A stretch of DNA of 64,000 bases from Streptomyces sp. NBC_00433 (GCA_036015235.1 CP107926.1:744001-808000); one strand, 5' to 3'. Numbered from the stretch's first letter, positions 8,131 to 17,213 are shown. Numbers and translations are program-made. Notes: generated from the letters alone by a model not told the origin.

Positions 8131-8634
8131 TCACCAGGCGTAGATCCGCGCCATGATCTCCTGCCGGGCCGCACCGTGCGGCCCGGGATGGGCGATGACC
8201 AGCGGCAGGCCGTCGGGGTCGCGGCCCTCGACCACCGTCACACCGTCGCCGGTCTCCTTCGACGCGATGTGCGCGTCGCGCTCCTTGAGCAGCCGCTCGC
8301 ACCGCCGGAGGTCGTCGGCGCTGTCCGCGGTCCAGATGACGTACTGCACGCCGATGGCGCCGAGCGGGTGCTCGCCCCCGGAGCCCATGACGCGCAGATA
8401 CAGCTGGGTGTCGTCGGCGCCGACCAGCAGCGCCGCCGTGGTCGTACGGACCGCGACCCGCATCAGCAGCAGGTCCTGGTAGAAGTCGATGGCCCGGTCG
8501 AGGTCGCGTACGAAGACCACCACGGAGGCCAGTTTCGGCCCGCGGCCCTCCGGGGCACCGCCGTGTCCGTCGACCTGCCCGTCGACCTGTCCGGGCTGCC
8601 CGGCCCGGTCGGCGCCGGCCGCATCCGCTCCCAT
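8131..8634 (-). CDS. VOC (glyoxalase/bleomycin resistance fold) protein
   Basis: 167 residues. A disordered N-terminus (~35 residues) precedes one VOC unit. LASVVVFVRDLDRAIDFYQD is the first betaalphabetabetabeta module and IGVQYVIWTADSADDLRRCE the second, ending in a typical RDPDGLPLVIAHPG glutamate-free strand. Such proteins are small-molecule-binding enzymes or resistance proteins, and the substrate is unknown. ATG 8634 is chosen over 8652 because a purine-rich AGAAGGGG lies upstream of it. It is probably co-transcribed with the downstream GAF-SpoIIE phosphatase. Confidence 0.8.
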   Translation of the reverse strand: MGADAAGADRAGQPGQVDGQVDGHGGAPEGRGPKLASVVVFVRDLDRAIDFYQDLLLMRVAVRTTTAALLVGADDTQLYLRVMGSGGEHPLGAIGVQYVIWTADSADDLRRCERLLKERDAHIASKETGDGVTVVEGRDPDGLPLVIAHPGPHGAARQEIMARIYAW

Positions 8635-8842
8635 GCAGAGCCCCTTCTCCACTCGTCCGCCGGCCGTCGGTCGACGATCCCGGCATCCCGCCGGCGATCC
8701 TCCTCTTCACGCTACAGGCCACCCGAACCGCCCGCTCGGTACAGCGCCCCGCCTATCGCGTTACCGTCGGTGCTGTGGGCAAGGACGTGCCGCCCGGCCG
8801 GGCGGAGCACCAGCCGCCCACGCCCCCGATGTGGAGTGCCCC

Positions 8843-9448
8843 ATGACCACCGCGCAGGACCTGCTGATCGTCGCCATGGACGTGGAGTCCAGCCGGCCCG
8901 TGGAGTCGGGCGACCTCTCGCTCGCCCTCGCGGGGGCGGAGCTGGTCGATCTGCTCGACGGCGGCCTCGCCTCGCTGGACGGCGACCTCATAGTGCCCGG
9001 TGTCGGGCCGGCGCCGGGTGACCGGCTGCTGGCCGAGGCCGGGGCGGCGCTGGTGCGCCAGCTGCCGTACGAGTCGGTCGAGGACTGGCTGTGGCGCAGG
9101 GGCCGGGCGCTGTCCGCGGCCTATCTGGCCGCCATGGAGGCCGGCGGGCAGGTCACCCGCAGGCACCGGCGGCTGCTCCCGGGCCGCCCGGGTCCCGCGC
9201 AGCTGGTGGACTCGCCGGCCCGCCGGGACGCGGCCGCGCGCTGGGCCGAGCGCGAGCCGGTGCTCGCGCTGCTGGCCGCCTCCCTCGGCATCCAGCCGGA
9301 GTCGGCGGAGCCGGCCCCCGCGGTCGCCGACGAGGCGGTCGTGACGGTGCTGGCGACGACCGGCGGCGCGGTGATGGAGCTGGACTCCGTGCGGCAGCGG
9401 CGGGACATAGAGCAGGCGGCCTTCGACAACATCTGGCGCGGCGAGTAG
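8843..9448 (+). CDS. GPP34 (Golgi phosphoprotein 3-like) family protein
   Basis: 201 residues. The sequence LLIVAMDVES, LSLALAGAELVDLLDGGLA and YESVEDWLWRRGRALSAAYL matches the actinobacterial GPP34 fold. That fold in eukaryotes binds phosphatidylinositol phosphate; in bacteria it is probably membrane-lipid associated but unassigned. GGAG precedes ATG 8843 by 7 bases. The stop is followed at once by a long perfect hairpin shared with the convergent GH92 gene. Confidence 0.85.
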   Translation: MTTAQDLLIVAMDVESSRPVESGDLSLALAGAELVDLLDGGLASLDGDLIVPGVGPAPGDRLLAEAGAALVRQLPYESVEDWLWRRGRALSAAYLAAMEAGGQVTRRHRRLLPGRPGPAQLVDSPARRDAAARWAEREPVLALLAASLGIQPESAEPAPAVADEAVVTVLATTGGAVMELDSVRQRRDIEQAAFDNIWRGE

Positions 9449-9459
9449 CCCGCGCGGGC

Positions 9460-9498
9460 GCCGGAGCCCGCCGCCCCGGACGGGCGGCGGGCTCCGGC
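9460..9498. terminator. Bidirectional hairpin terminator
   Basis: A perfect 17 bp stem (9460-9476 with 9482-9498) with a 5-base loop lies between the convergent GPP34 and GH92 stops. There is no U-tract, as is common in Streptomyces. Confidence 0.8.
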
Positions 9499-9510
9499 TG
9501 CGGTGCGGTC

Positions 9511-12500
9511 TCAGCGGTGGGCCAGCAGCTCCACCTCCGCCAGCGAGGTCGTGTCCTGGTCGCCGTTGTTGGCGGTCACCACCAGACGGTAGGAGGTGTA
9601 GGCGCCGGGGTGCGCGATCTCGAACGGGCGGGTCTGCAGCCGGTCGGTGAAGGCCTGGCCGCCCCTGGTGTCCAGCGTCCGCCAGTGCACGCCGTCGGTG
9701 GAGCCCTGGAGCTGCCAGCTCTTCGGGTCCCGGGCGGCGGCGGTGCTGCCCGAGGTGAGGGTGTAGAAGGCGGCCTTCCTCGCGGTGGCGGGCTTGCCGC
9801 CCGTACCGCTGTAGGCGTAGGTGACGGCCGGGGTGGCGCCGGGCAGCTCCACCTGGGTGGCCGAGGTGTTGTCGAACAGGCCGGCCACGTCCGTCCCGCC
9901 GGCCGCGGAGGCGGCGCCGAGGCCGGGTCCCGTGGTGTCGGTGAGCGGGTCGGGGGTGCTGCCGGCCGGGGTCAGCGAGGCCGGCAGCGCGTCCTTGCCG
10001 GTGCCCCACGAGGACGGCTTGGACCCCATCGTGAAGTCCAGCCGTGCGCCCGACGCCAGCTGGCTCTGCGTCAGGTACACCTTGTTCCACGGCTTGCCGT
10101 TGACCTTGAGCGACTGGACGTAGACGTTCTTGCCGCTGTTGTCCGGCGCGTTGACGACGATGTCGCGGCCGTTGTCCAGGTGGACGGTGGCCTTGGTGAA
10201 CAGCGGGGAGCCGATCACGTAGTTGTCGTTGCCGACCTGGAGCGGGTAGAAGCCCAGCGCGGTGAATATCTGCCAGGTGGACGTGGCGCCGTTGTCCTCG
10301 TCACCCGGGTAGCCCTGGCCGATGGAGCTGCCGGTGAACAGCCGCTGCTGGATCTCGCGGACGGCGGCCTGGGTCTTGGCCGGGTCGCCGGCGTAGTCGT
10401 ACATGTACGGGATGCCGAACGACGGCTGGTTGCTCATGCCGAGTTCGCCCATCCGGACGTCGCGGGCCTCGATCATCTCGTGGATGGTGCCGCCGTAGCC
10501 GCCGCCGTCACCGTCCGCGGTCTCCTGGGTGCCGAAGAAGGCGTCGAGCTTCTTCTCCAGGCCCTTCTGGCCGCCGTAGAGCGAGGCGAGGCCGTTCGGG
10601 TCCTGCGGCACCGTGAAGGCGTAGTTCCAGGCGTTGGTCTCGGTGTACTCGTTGCCCCACTGCTGCGGGTCGTACTGCGCGTCGGGGACGCGCCACGAGC
10701 CGTCCGCCTTGCGACCCTCGAAGAAGCCGACGTTCGGGTTGAACAAGGTGGTGTAGTTCTGGGCGCGGCCCAGGAAGTACGCCGACTCCTCCTGGTAGCG
10801 CTCGCGGTCGGCCTTGGAGGTGTGCGGGGCCTTGGCGAGCCTGGCGGCCATCGTGCCGATGCCGTAGTCGTTGATGTAGCCGTCCAGCGACCACGAGACG
10901 CTGCCGTCCACCGAGGTGTCCGTGTAGCCGTCGAACACCGAGGTGTCCAGGCCCTTGCGGCCGACGCCGCCGGCGGTCGGGAAGACCGTGGCGTTCTTCA
11001 CGGCCGCCTCGTAGGCGGCCTTGGCGTCGAAGTTGTCGACGCCCTTGGCGAAGGCGTCGGCGAAGGCCACGTCGGAGCTGGTGCCGGTCATCAGGTCGGC
11101 GTAGCCCGGCGAGGACCAGCGGGCGGTCCAGCCGCCGTCCTTGTACTGCTGCACGAAGCCGTCGACGAGTTCACCGGCGGTCCTGGACTCCAGCAGGGAG
11201 TAGGCGGGCCACTCGCTGCGGTAGCTGTCCCAGAAGCCGTTGTTGACGTCGACCTTGCCGTCCACGATCTTCGCGCCGGTCCGAGTGGGCGTGCTGGGCC
11301 CGGTGGCCGGGGAGAACGGGCTGGCGTACCGGTACACCGGCTTCGCGGCCGTACCGGTGTTCTCGGCGGCGGAGTTGGGGTACAGGTTCATCCGGTACAG
11401 GTCGGAGTACAGCGTGGTGAGCTGGTCGTCACTGGCGCCCTGGACCTCGACCTTGCCCAGCTTGGCGTTCCACTGGTGCTCGGCACTGTTCTTGACGTGG
11501 TCGAAGGACGTGCCCTTCGGGATCTCCAGGTCCAGGTTCTTCTTCGCCTGGTCGGCGCCGATGAACGAGGTGGCGATCCGCATCGTCACGACCTTGTCGC
11601 CCGAGGTGTCGAACTGGGCGTAGCCGGTGACGTTGTCCCGGCCCTGCCCGGTGACCTTGGCGGCCGTGCCGGGGGCCCGGTCGAACTCGGCGTGCACGTA
11701 CATCCGGGTCGCGGCCTCGCCGCCGCCGGTGTTGACGTCGGAGTAGCCGTCCAGGGTGCCCGCGGCGGCGTCGAAGGCCAGGCCGCCGTTGTTGTCGACG
11801 TTGTCGAACAGCAGGTCGCCGCTGTCGCCGGGGAAGGTGAAGCGGAATTCGGCGGCGTGGTCGGTGGGCGCTATCTCGGCCTTGATGCCGTTCTTGAAGG
11901 TGACGCCGTAGTAGTGCGGCTGCGCCACCTCGTCCTTGTGGTCGAAGGCCAGCGCCCGCTTGCTCCGGTTCAGGTCCGGGGTGCCGGACACCCCGGACGG
12001 CATCACCTGGAAGATGTCGCGGTCGCCCATCCACGGGCTGGGCTCGTGGCTGATGCCGAGCGCCTGGAGCGTCGGCAGGTTGTCGGCGTTGTTCTGCGCG
12101 GCGTAGCTGTACTCCCAGCTCGTCGAGCCGGCGTCGGTGACCGGTGTGAAGAAGTTGAAGCCGTTCGGGACGGCCGTCAGCGGCAGGTTGTTGCCGCGCG
12201 AGAAGGAGCCCGAGGCGTTGGTGCCGCGCCGGGTGTCGACGTGCTCGGCGTAGCTCGCCGAGTGGTCGTCCCGCGGTGCCGCGCCGATGGCGAGGTCGTC
12301 GATCCAGCCCTTGAACCGGGTGTTGGCGCCCGCCTCGGCGCTGCCGGCCGGGTCGTCGTAGCCGAGCAGGATGCGGTCGATCGTCTTGCCCGCGGCCACC
12401 TTGCCGATCGCGGAGGCGACGGCGTTCCACTGCGCGGCGTAGAGGATCTTGGCCGCGCCCTGGCCGTTCGGGCTGAGCGTGACGCCGTTCTGGTCCTGCG

Positions 12501-13476
12501 CCGGGGTCCGCAGCCTGCTGAGGTAGCTGCCGTCGGTGAAGTGCAGGTCGATCGAGGCGTAGGTGCTCGGGTACGTCAGGTCGCCGCCGGTCAGCTCCGG
12601 GAAGATGTCGTACGAGAGCTGCGTGTCGCGCCGGACCGGGATGTGCACGTCGTAGAGCTTGTTCCAGGCGTGCACGGCGCCGGACCGGGTGTGGGTGCCC
12701 GCGTACTCCAGTGCCTTCAGGCCGCTGAAGCCGACGCTCGGCTTGACGTTCGGACCCGAGACGGGGCCGGCGCCGACCTCGCTGGTCATACCCTGCACCG
12801 GTGGCGGCGGCACGGAGCCGTCGGACAGGATCAGGTCGGCGAGCTGCACGATGGTGCCGCTGGTGTTGGCCGTGACGTTCAGCCGGTAGTAGCGGTACGC
12901 GGCGGGGTTCGCGACGTCGTAGATGTTGCTCTTGAACCGGCCGCTGAACTTCACACCGCTGCGGGTGTCGACGGTGGTCCAGTCGGTGCCGTCGGCGGAG
13001 CCCTGGAGGGTGAAGTCCTTCGGGTCGCGCTCCGGGGAGTCGTTCGCGGAGGTGAGCGCGTACTTCTTGACCGTCACGTCCTCGGACAGCTTGTACTGCA
13101 CCCAGCCGGTGGCGGCGAAGGTGAGCCACTTGGTGTTGGCGTCCTCGTCGGCGGCGTTCGCGGCGACCTCGTTCGGCGGGTTGTCCGCGCTGGCGGTGAC
13201 CTCGGCGATCCTGTCCTTGACGCTGCCGGCGAGCACGGGCAGGGTGCCCGCGGTCACCCCGGAGACCTCCGGGTCGCCGTGGGCGTCGGTCTCCGCCGTG
13301 TCGGTCCAGGCCGGCTGCGGGTCACCGGACTCGAAGGACGTGCTGAAGGCGGGGCCGTGCCCGGAGCCGGCCGACTCGGCGTGCGCGAGGGCGGACGCCG
13401 GTGCGGTCAGGCCCAGGGCGACGACTGCGGCCAGCAGTGGTCTGGTGAGAGTGCGGCGGGTTCGGCCACTTCTCAT
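9511..13476 (-). CDS. Secreted GH92 alpha-mannosidase with two discoidin domains
   Basis: 1321 residues with a Sec signal peptide (RRTLTRPLLAAVVALGLTAP, cut near residue 32). An F5/8C domain occupies about 75-215 and a second beta-sandwich 240-400. The GH92 N-domain starts near HVDTRRGTNASG (~410), and the catalytic (alpha/alpha)6 barrel carries NNGFWDSYRSEWPAY, GGTIHEMIEARDVRMGELG and GDEDNG (1058-1063, calcium and general-base region). The last ~130 residues form another F5/8C domain. GH92 enzymes are exo-alpha-mannosidases that attack high-mannose N-glycans and fungal mannoprotein. AAAGG precedes ATG 13476. The gene follows the GH92 relic by 65 bp without its own operator, so it is probably read from the relic's promoter. 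Confidence 0.94.
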   Translation of the reverse strand: MRSGRTRRTLTRPLLAAVVALGLTAPASALAHAESAGSGHGPAFSTSFESGDPQPAWTDTAETDAHGDPEVSGVTAGTLPVLAGSVKDRIAEVTASADNPPNEVAANAADEDANTKWLTFAATGWVQYKLSEDVTVKKYALTSANDSPERDPKDFTLQGSADGTDWTTVDTRSGVKFSGRFKSNIYDVANPAAYRYYRLNVTANTSGTIVQLADLILSDGSVPPPPVQGMTSEVGAGPVSGPNVKPSVGFSGLKALEYAGTHTRSGAVHAWNKLYDVHIPVRRDTQLSYDIFPELTGGDLTYPSTYASIDLHFTDGSYLSRLRTPAQDQNGVTLSPNGQGAAKILYAAQWNAVASAIGKVAAGKTIDRILLGYDDPAGSAEAGANTRFKGWIDDLAIGAAPRDDHSASYAEHVDTRRGTNASGSFSRGNNLPLTAVPNGFNFFTPVTDAGSTSWEYSYAAQNNADNLPTLQALGISHEPSPWMGDRDIFQVMPSGVSGTPDLNRSKRALAFDHKDEVAQPHYYGVTFKNGIKAEIAPTDHAAEFRFTFPGDSGDLLFDNVDNNGGLAFDAAAGTLDGYSDVNTGGGEAATRMYVHAEFDRAPGTAAKVTGQGRDNVTGYAQFDTSGDKVVTMRIATSFIGADQAKKNLDLEIPKGTSFDHVKNSAEHQWNAKLGKVEVQGASDDQLTTLYSDLYRMNLYPNSAAENTGTAAKPVYRYASPFSPATGPSTPTRTGAKIVDGKVDVNNGFWDSYRSEWPAYSLLESRTAGELVDGFVQQYKDGGWTARWSSPGYADLMTGTSSDVAFADAFAKGVDNFDAKAAYEAAVKNATVFPTAGGVGRKGLDTSVFDGYTDTSVDGSVSWSLDGYINDYGIGTMAARLAKAPHTSKADRERYQEESAYFLGRAQNYTTLFNPNVGFFEGRKADGSWRVPDAQYDPQQWGNEYTETNAWNYAFTVPQDPNGLASLYGGQKGLEKKLDAFFGTQETADGDGGGYGGTIHEMIEARDVRMGELGMSNQPSFGIPYMYDYAGDPAKTQAAVREIQQRLFTGSSIGQGYPGDEDNGATSTWQIFTALGFYPLQVGNDNYVIGSPLFTKATVHLDNGRDIVVNAPDNSGKNVYVQSLKVNGKPWNKVYLTQSQLASGARLDFTMGSKPSSWGTGKDALPASLTPAGSTPDPLTDTTGPGLGAASAAGGTDVAGLFDNTSATQVELPGATPAVTYAYSGTGGKPATARKAAFYTLTSGSTAAARDPKSWQLQGSTDGVHWRTLDTRGGQAFTDRLQTRPFEIAHPGAYTSYRLVVTANNGDQDTTSLAEVELLAHR

Positions 13477-13541
13477 GCGGTGCTGCCTTTCTTTTCTGGT
13501 GACGGCGGTTCCCGTGCCGGTTCGCCGGCGGTCCCCCCGTG

Positions 13542-14492
13542 TCATGCGTTGCGCCCGCTGACCGCGTAGGGAGCCAGCCGCGGGTCGTCGGGCAGGGTGA
13601 GCGAGACCGCGGTACGCGCGGGGTCCAGGGGTACGGTCAGGTGCCAGATGTCGACCGCGACGCCGTCCGGTGCGCCCTGCGCGCCGTAGCGGCTGTCGGC
13701 GTGGATCGCCCGGTCCTCGCCGAGCCGGGGGGCGCCGGCCGCCCGGTCGGGGGCGGTCAGCTGCTCGGCCGGGAAGCTCGTCCCCGTACCGTCGAAGTCC
13801 GCGCCGGTGACGCCGGCCGTGCCGACGCCGTCGACCGAATACTGTGCCGACAGGTCCTGCGGGCAGGACCCGGTGGCGCCCTCGCAGGTCGCCGTGGTCA
13901 CCGAGACCTGCACGGTCCTGGTGACGGCGGGGCCGCCGGCCTGCGCGACCTCGACGGTGACGGGGTGGTTCCCGTCGGGGGTGCCCGCGGGGAAGGTGTA
14001 GCGCTGCCGGCCGGTGCGGTCGGTGGAGGTCAGCTCCGCGGTGATCCCGGTGCCGGGCCTCACCTTGGAGTAGCCGGGCGACGCGGTCTCGTCCGCGTGG
14101 CTGAACCGGGCCGCGTACCGCGTGGCGTCGCTCGCGGTGAGCGCGCCGGTCGTCGGCAGCACCGGCAGGTCGCCGCCGAGGCCGCAGCCCACGCCCGACA
14201 GGTGGACGGCGCTGAAGCCGAGGATGTGGTCCTGGTCGTCGTCGTAGCCGGTGTTGTGCCCGGTGTCGGGCGACAGCTGCACCATGCCGAAGGGGACGGC
14301 GGCGCCGGGGCAGGTGTTGCCGTCGTTCCGGGTGCCGGTGAAGGAGTCGACCAGGTGCGTGAGGTCGCCGCCGCTTCCGGCGCCGCCTGCCGCGCCGGCC
14401 GGCTGGGCCGGCAGCATCGCCGCCACCGCGGCGGGGTGCGCCGTGGCCGCGGCCGCCACGGCGGTGCGCAGGCGCTGCGTTCTTGGAGACAT
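13542..14492 (-). CDS. Internally deleted GH92 relic (open frame, no catalytic barrel)
   Basis: 316 residues where GH92 enzymes have 700 or more. After a signal peptide, residues ~43-150 are a clear GH92 N-terminal domain (LVDSFTGTRNDGNTCPGAAV, PFGMVQLSPDTG, GFSAVHLSGVGC). The frame then passes straight into NHPVTVEVAQAGGPAVTRTV and a C-terminal accessory domain (YSVDGVGTAGVTGADFDGTG) that normally follows the barrel. The whole (alpha/alpha)6 barrel, including the GDEDNG region, is missing, so it cannot be an active mannosidase. Frame, GAGAGGA ribosome binding site and operator are intact, so it is still translated, perhaps as a mannan-binding protein or simply as decay. It leads the operon of the full-length GH92. 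Confidence 0.75.
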   Translation of the reverse strand: MSPRTQRLRTAVAAAATAHPAAVAAMLPAQPAGAAGGAGSGGDLTHLVDSFTGTRNDGNTCPGAAVPFGMVQLSPDTGHNTGYDDDQDHILGFSAVHLSGVGCGLGGDLPVLPTTGALTASDATRYAARFSHADETASPGYSKVRPGTGITAELTSTDRTGRQRYTFPAGTPDGNHPVTVEVAQAGGPAVTRTVQVSVTTATCEGATGSCPQDLSAQYSVDGVGTAGVTGADFDGTGTSFPAEQLTAPDRAAGAPRLGEDRAIHADSRYGAQGAPDGVAVDIWHLTVPLDPARTAVSLTLPDDPRLAPYAVSGRNA

Positions 14493-14506
14493 ACCGTCCT
14501 CTCTCC

Positions 14507-14532
14507 GCCTTCTGACAACGTTGTCAGAAGGC
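14507..14532. promoter_or_regulatory. Perfect LacI-type palindromic operator
   Basis: A 26 bp perfect palindrome centred between 14519 and 14520; its core is TGACAACGTTGTCA (14513-14526). It lies 15 bp before the relic's start codon, directly before the ribosome binding site, so a bound repressor would block transcription through it. The GH2 operators share 11 bases (TGACAACGTTG). Confidence 0.75.
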
Positions 14533-14846
14533 CAACCACACCTGTGATGCCAGAGGCACGAGGTGCCGGACACACGAGTGAGCCGTGAGGAATCCTGATA
14601 CTCGACACCCGGCAGCGTCAATGATGCAGCACGCATCAATATCGCCGGGCCAGCCATCCGGGCCGCCGCGGGACTTGGCGATACGTCAATCACCGCAGGT
14701 CAGAGCGGTGTTGGGCGGGCCGGGAGGCGGCCGACCCGAATTCGATCAGCGGTGAACCGTTTCAGATCGTGCGCGGGAGGCTGCCGCTCCTGGAGAGCGG
14801 CGGGGTCGGGGCGGCGCTCCGCACCCACCCGCCGCCCGTACGCAAG
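14533..14846. other. Gene-free stretch upstream of the GH92 operon
   Basis: 314 bases without a credible frame. AT-richer bits (TCAATGATGCAGCACGCATC near 14618-14637) may hold the operon promoter. No repeat, RNA gene or mobile element was recognised. Confidence 0.4.
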
Positions 14847-14877
14847 CCGGCCCGGCCGCGGACTGCGGTCGGGCCGG
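14847..14877. terminator. Hairpin terminator of the universal stress gene
   Basis: A 13 bp stem with one G-U pair (14847-14859 with 14865-14877) and a 5-base loop, 20 bp beyond the stop of the uspA-like gene. Confidence 0.65.
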
Positions 14878-14896
14878 GTCGATCTTTCCCCCGGGG

Positions 14897-15331
14897 TCAG
14901 GCCTCGGTGCGGACCAGGAGGACCGAGACCGGGGACGCCTTCGCGACACCGCGGCTGACACTGCTGTGGAGCAGGGCGGAGATGCCGCTGTAGTGGCCGG
15001 GGCCGACGGCGATGAGGTCGCTGCCGAGGGCGGCGGCGCGGTCGACCAGGATGCCGGCCAGGTCCTCGCGCAGGCCCTCGTCCACCTCGCCGTCGGCGGT
15101 GATGCCGTCGGCGCGGAGGCGGGCCAGGGCGTCCTCGACGACCTGGCGGCCCTCGGCGGCCTCCTCCGTGGCGTAGGCGCCGCCGGAGATGCCGTCCGTG
15201 ATGACCTGGGTGGGCCTGATGTGTATGACGTGCACGGACGCCCCGGTCAGCCCGGCGAGCGACGCCGCGGTGTCCAGCACCCCTGCACCGTGGGGCGTAC
15301 CGTCGACGGCGGCCAGGATGTTCTTGTACAT
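14897..15331 (-). CDS. Universal stress protein (UspA fold)
   Basis: 144 residues. KNILAAVDGTPHGAGVLDTA is the typical first strand and helix, and the C-terminus GHYSGISALLHSSVSRGVAK corresponds to the nucleotide-binding loop. The usual G-x2-G-x9-G-(S/T) pattern is degenerate (S-S where G-S is expected), so ATP binding is uncertain. Cytoplasmic; single-domain members respond to starvation, oxygen and redox stress. AAGGAAG stands before ATG 15331; longer in-frame starts lack one. Confidence 0.88.
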   Translation of the reverse strand: MYKNILAAVDGTPHGAGVLDTAASLAGLTGASVHVIHIRPTQVITDGISGGAYATEEAAEGRQVVEDALARLRADGITADGEVDEGLREDLAGILVDRAAALGSDLIAVGPGHYSGISALLHSSVSRGVAKASPVSVLLVRTEA

Positions 15332-15475
15332 GCGATCAACTTCCTTGTCCGAAGGGGCCCCAGGGGTCCGCGGCCCGCCGTCATGGGACAGCGGCCCGGC
15401 GGGCTGATCAATTCCCCCGGCCGGCGTGACGGCCGCCACGTCGGAGCGCCCTTCGCCACAAGGAGTCACCACGGG

Positions 15476-15724
15476 TCACAGCATGAGTTCGATCGCCATC
15501 CCGAGCGTCCCCGCGGCGAAGACCGCGACCACGAGCATGATGCCGATGACCGGGGCGGTGGCCCAGCCGCGGCTGAGCGGGCCGCGCTCCGGCCCGTCGA
15601 GCGAGGACACGCCCGACTCGGCCGGCGAGGTCTGGCCCGCCAGCTGCACCGCGTCCTCGGGGACGCTCAGCCCCTCGTCCGGCAGGTGCGGGTTCACTGA
15701 ACGTACGGGGTGGGTGACCGCCAT
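15476..15724 (-). CDS. Small single-pass membrane protein
   Basis: 82 residues. About 53 polar residues (MAVTHPVRSVNPHLPDEG start) are followed by one membrane span, APVIGIMLVVAVFAAGTLGM, and a three-residue tail. Topology is probably N-in with nearly nothing outside. Codon use matches the neighbours and an AGGACCACC stretch lies before ATG 15724, so it is likely real. Function unknown. It lies upstream of the universal stress gene on the same strand, 144 bp away. Confidence 0.6.
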   Translation of the reverse strand: MAVTHPVRSVNPHLPDEGLSVPEDAVQLAGQTSPAESGVSSLDGPERGPLSRGWATAPVIGIMLVVAVFAAGTLGMAIELML

Positions 15725-16003
15725 GGTGGTCCTCCGATGCTCGCCCGGGAAGGTCCGTGCGCACGTCGACTACCCAGGTACGGCCCGACTACCCATTCCG
15801 GTCATAAAGGGCATCCCGAAGCCGGCTCAGGGACGGCTCGGCGACGGTCCGGGGGCGGCCCGGAGAGGGCCCCGCAAAGGGGATCTTCCCCGCAAGCGGA
15901 CCCCAATCTTGAGAAGTTCCTGGCTGGACGTCAGTTCGCTCCTTATTCTCCGGGGGTCATCGGCAGTCGAAAACTGCCGCCCACTGTCCACTGCGGAGTA
16001 TGC

Positions 16004-17134
16004 ATGGCCTTGCACGAGCACGAGGTGGATCGCCGAACGCTGTTCAGGGTAGGACTGGGAACCGCGGTCGCCGCGGTCGTCGGCACCGAACTCGCCTTCT
16101 CCGGCACCGCCGAGGCGGTGCCCTCGGCCGAGTTCCCCTGGATCATCGACTGCGACAGCTGGGGCGCCCGGCCGCCGTCCAGTCCGATCCAGATCACCGG
16201 CAACACGACGAACAAGATCATCCTGCACCACATGGCTTTCCCGAACGTCACGGACTACTCGCGCGAGCACGCCGTCCAGCTGGCCAAGGACTGCCAGGAC
16301 CTGCACATGGACACCAACGGCTGGGCGGACACCGGCCAGCACTTCACCGTCAGCCGGGGCGGCTACGTCCTGGAGGGCAGGCACCGCAGCCTGGAGACCC
16401 TGGACGCCGGCGAGCACCAGGTCACGGCGGCCCACTGCCCGGGTGAGAACGGCAATGCCATCGGCATCGAGAACGAGGGCACCTACATCACCGAGACGCC
16501 GCCCGAGGCGCTGCTCGACTCGCTCGTGCAGCTGTGCGTCGCGGTGTGCCGGCAGTTCGACCTGAACGCGTGGGACATCTTCGGCCACTGGGACTTCCGG
16601 ATCACCGACTGTCCCGGCATCGCCTTCTACGCGCAGTTCCCGATGATCCGCACGCGGGTGCTGCGCGAGCTGGGCGTCAAGTCCTCCGCGGCGCCGAAGC
16701 GGCGGTGGCCGGACATCTGGCGCTTCGTGGACAGCCCCGTCGTCCAGGTGGGGCAGTACCTGCTCGACAACGCCGGATACGCGCTCACCGCAAACGGCGT
16801 CTTCGGTTACGACATGAATGCCGCGCTCGCCGACTTCCAGACCACCCACGGCATCCCGGTGACCCCGGACGCCACCTTCGACACCGCCACCTGGGAGGCG
16901 CTCGCGCCGCCGCTCGACAAGCACGCCGCCGGCCTGCCGGTCACCGCGCTCCAGTTCATGCTGGGCCGCAAGGGCTACCCGGAGGTGACCGCCACCGGGG
17001 AGTTCGACCACCCGACGATGAAGGCCGTGCAGTCCATGCAGCACCTGCACGGACTGACGCCCAACGGCAAGGTCGACCTCAGCACCTGGTGCGCCGTGGT
17101 CGGCGGCTCGGTGCGGGAGGCCTTCTGCCGCTGA
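16004..17134 (+). CDS. Tat-exported N-acetylmuramoyl-L-alanine amidase (PGRP) with peptidoglycan-binding repeats
   Basis: 376 residues. The twin-arginine leader DRRTLFRVGLGTAVAAVVG ends near residue 38. A PGRP/amidase_2 domain (45-215) carries zinc ligands H75 or H76 (KIILHHMAF), H195 and C203 (GHWDFRITDCPG), plus AAHCPGENGNAIGIENEG. Two peptidoglycan-binding_1 repeats follow (VQVGQYLLDNAGYALTANG at ~235; VTALQFMLGRKGYPEVTATG at ~310). It cleaves the amide between MurNAc and L-Ala, either in its own wall or in competitors. GGAG precedes ATG 16004. A long GC hairpin follows the stop. Confidence 0.92.
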   Translation: MALHEHEVDRRTLFRVGLGTAVAAVVGTELAFSGTAEAVPSAEFPWIIDCDSWGARPPSSPIQITGNTTNKIILHHMAFPNVTDYSREHAVQLAKDCQDLHMDTNGWADTGQHFTVSRGGYVLEGRHRSLETLDAGEHQVTAAHCPGENGNAIGIENEGTYITETPPEALLDSLVQLCVAVCRQFDLNAWDIFGHWDFRITDCPGIAFYAQFPMIRTRVLRELGVKSSAAPKRRWPDIWRFVDSPVVQVGQYLLDNAGYALTANGVFGYDMNAALADFQTTHGIPVTPDATFDTATWEALAPPLDKHAAGLPVTALQFMLGRKGYPEVTATGEFDHPTMKAVQSMQHLHGLTPNGKVDLSTWCAVVGGSVREAFCR

Positions 17135-17146
17135 GCCGCCGCTCAC

Positions 17147-17213
17147 GGGTCCCCCCGTCCGGGGCGCGGCGGCCGACGGATCACCGACGGCCGTCCGGTC
17201 GGACGGGGGACCC
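17147..17213. terminator. Compound hairpin terminator
   Basis: Outer arms 17147-17160 and 17201-17213 pair over 13 bp with one bulged C, and an inner GACGG/CCGTC-type hairpin fills the loop. It separates the amidase from the convergent pseudogene. Confidence 0.6.

Noticed and set aside
9091..13569. 1492-residue open frame on the + strand opposite the GH92 gene
   Set aside because: Composition is Gly/Val/Arg-rich without domains; it mirrors the high-GC3 antisense frame of the real GH92 gene.
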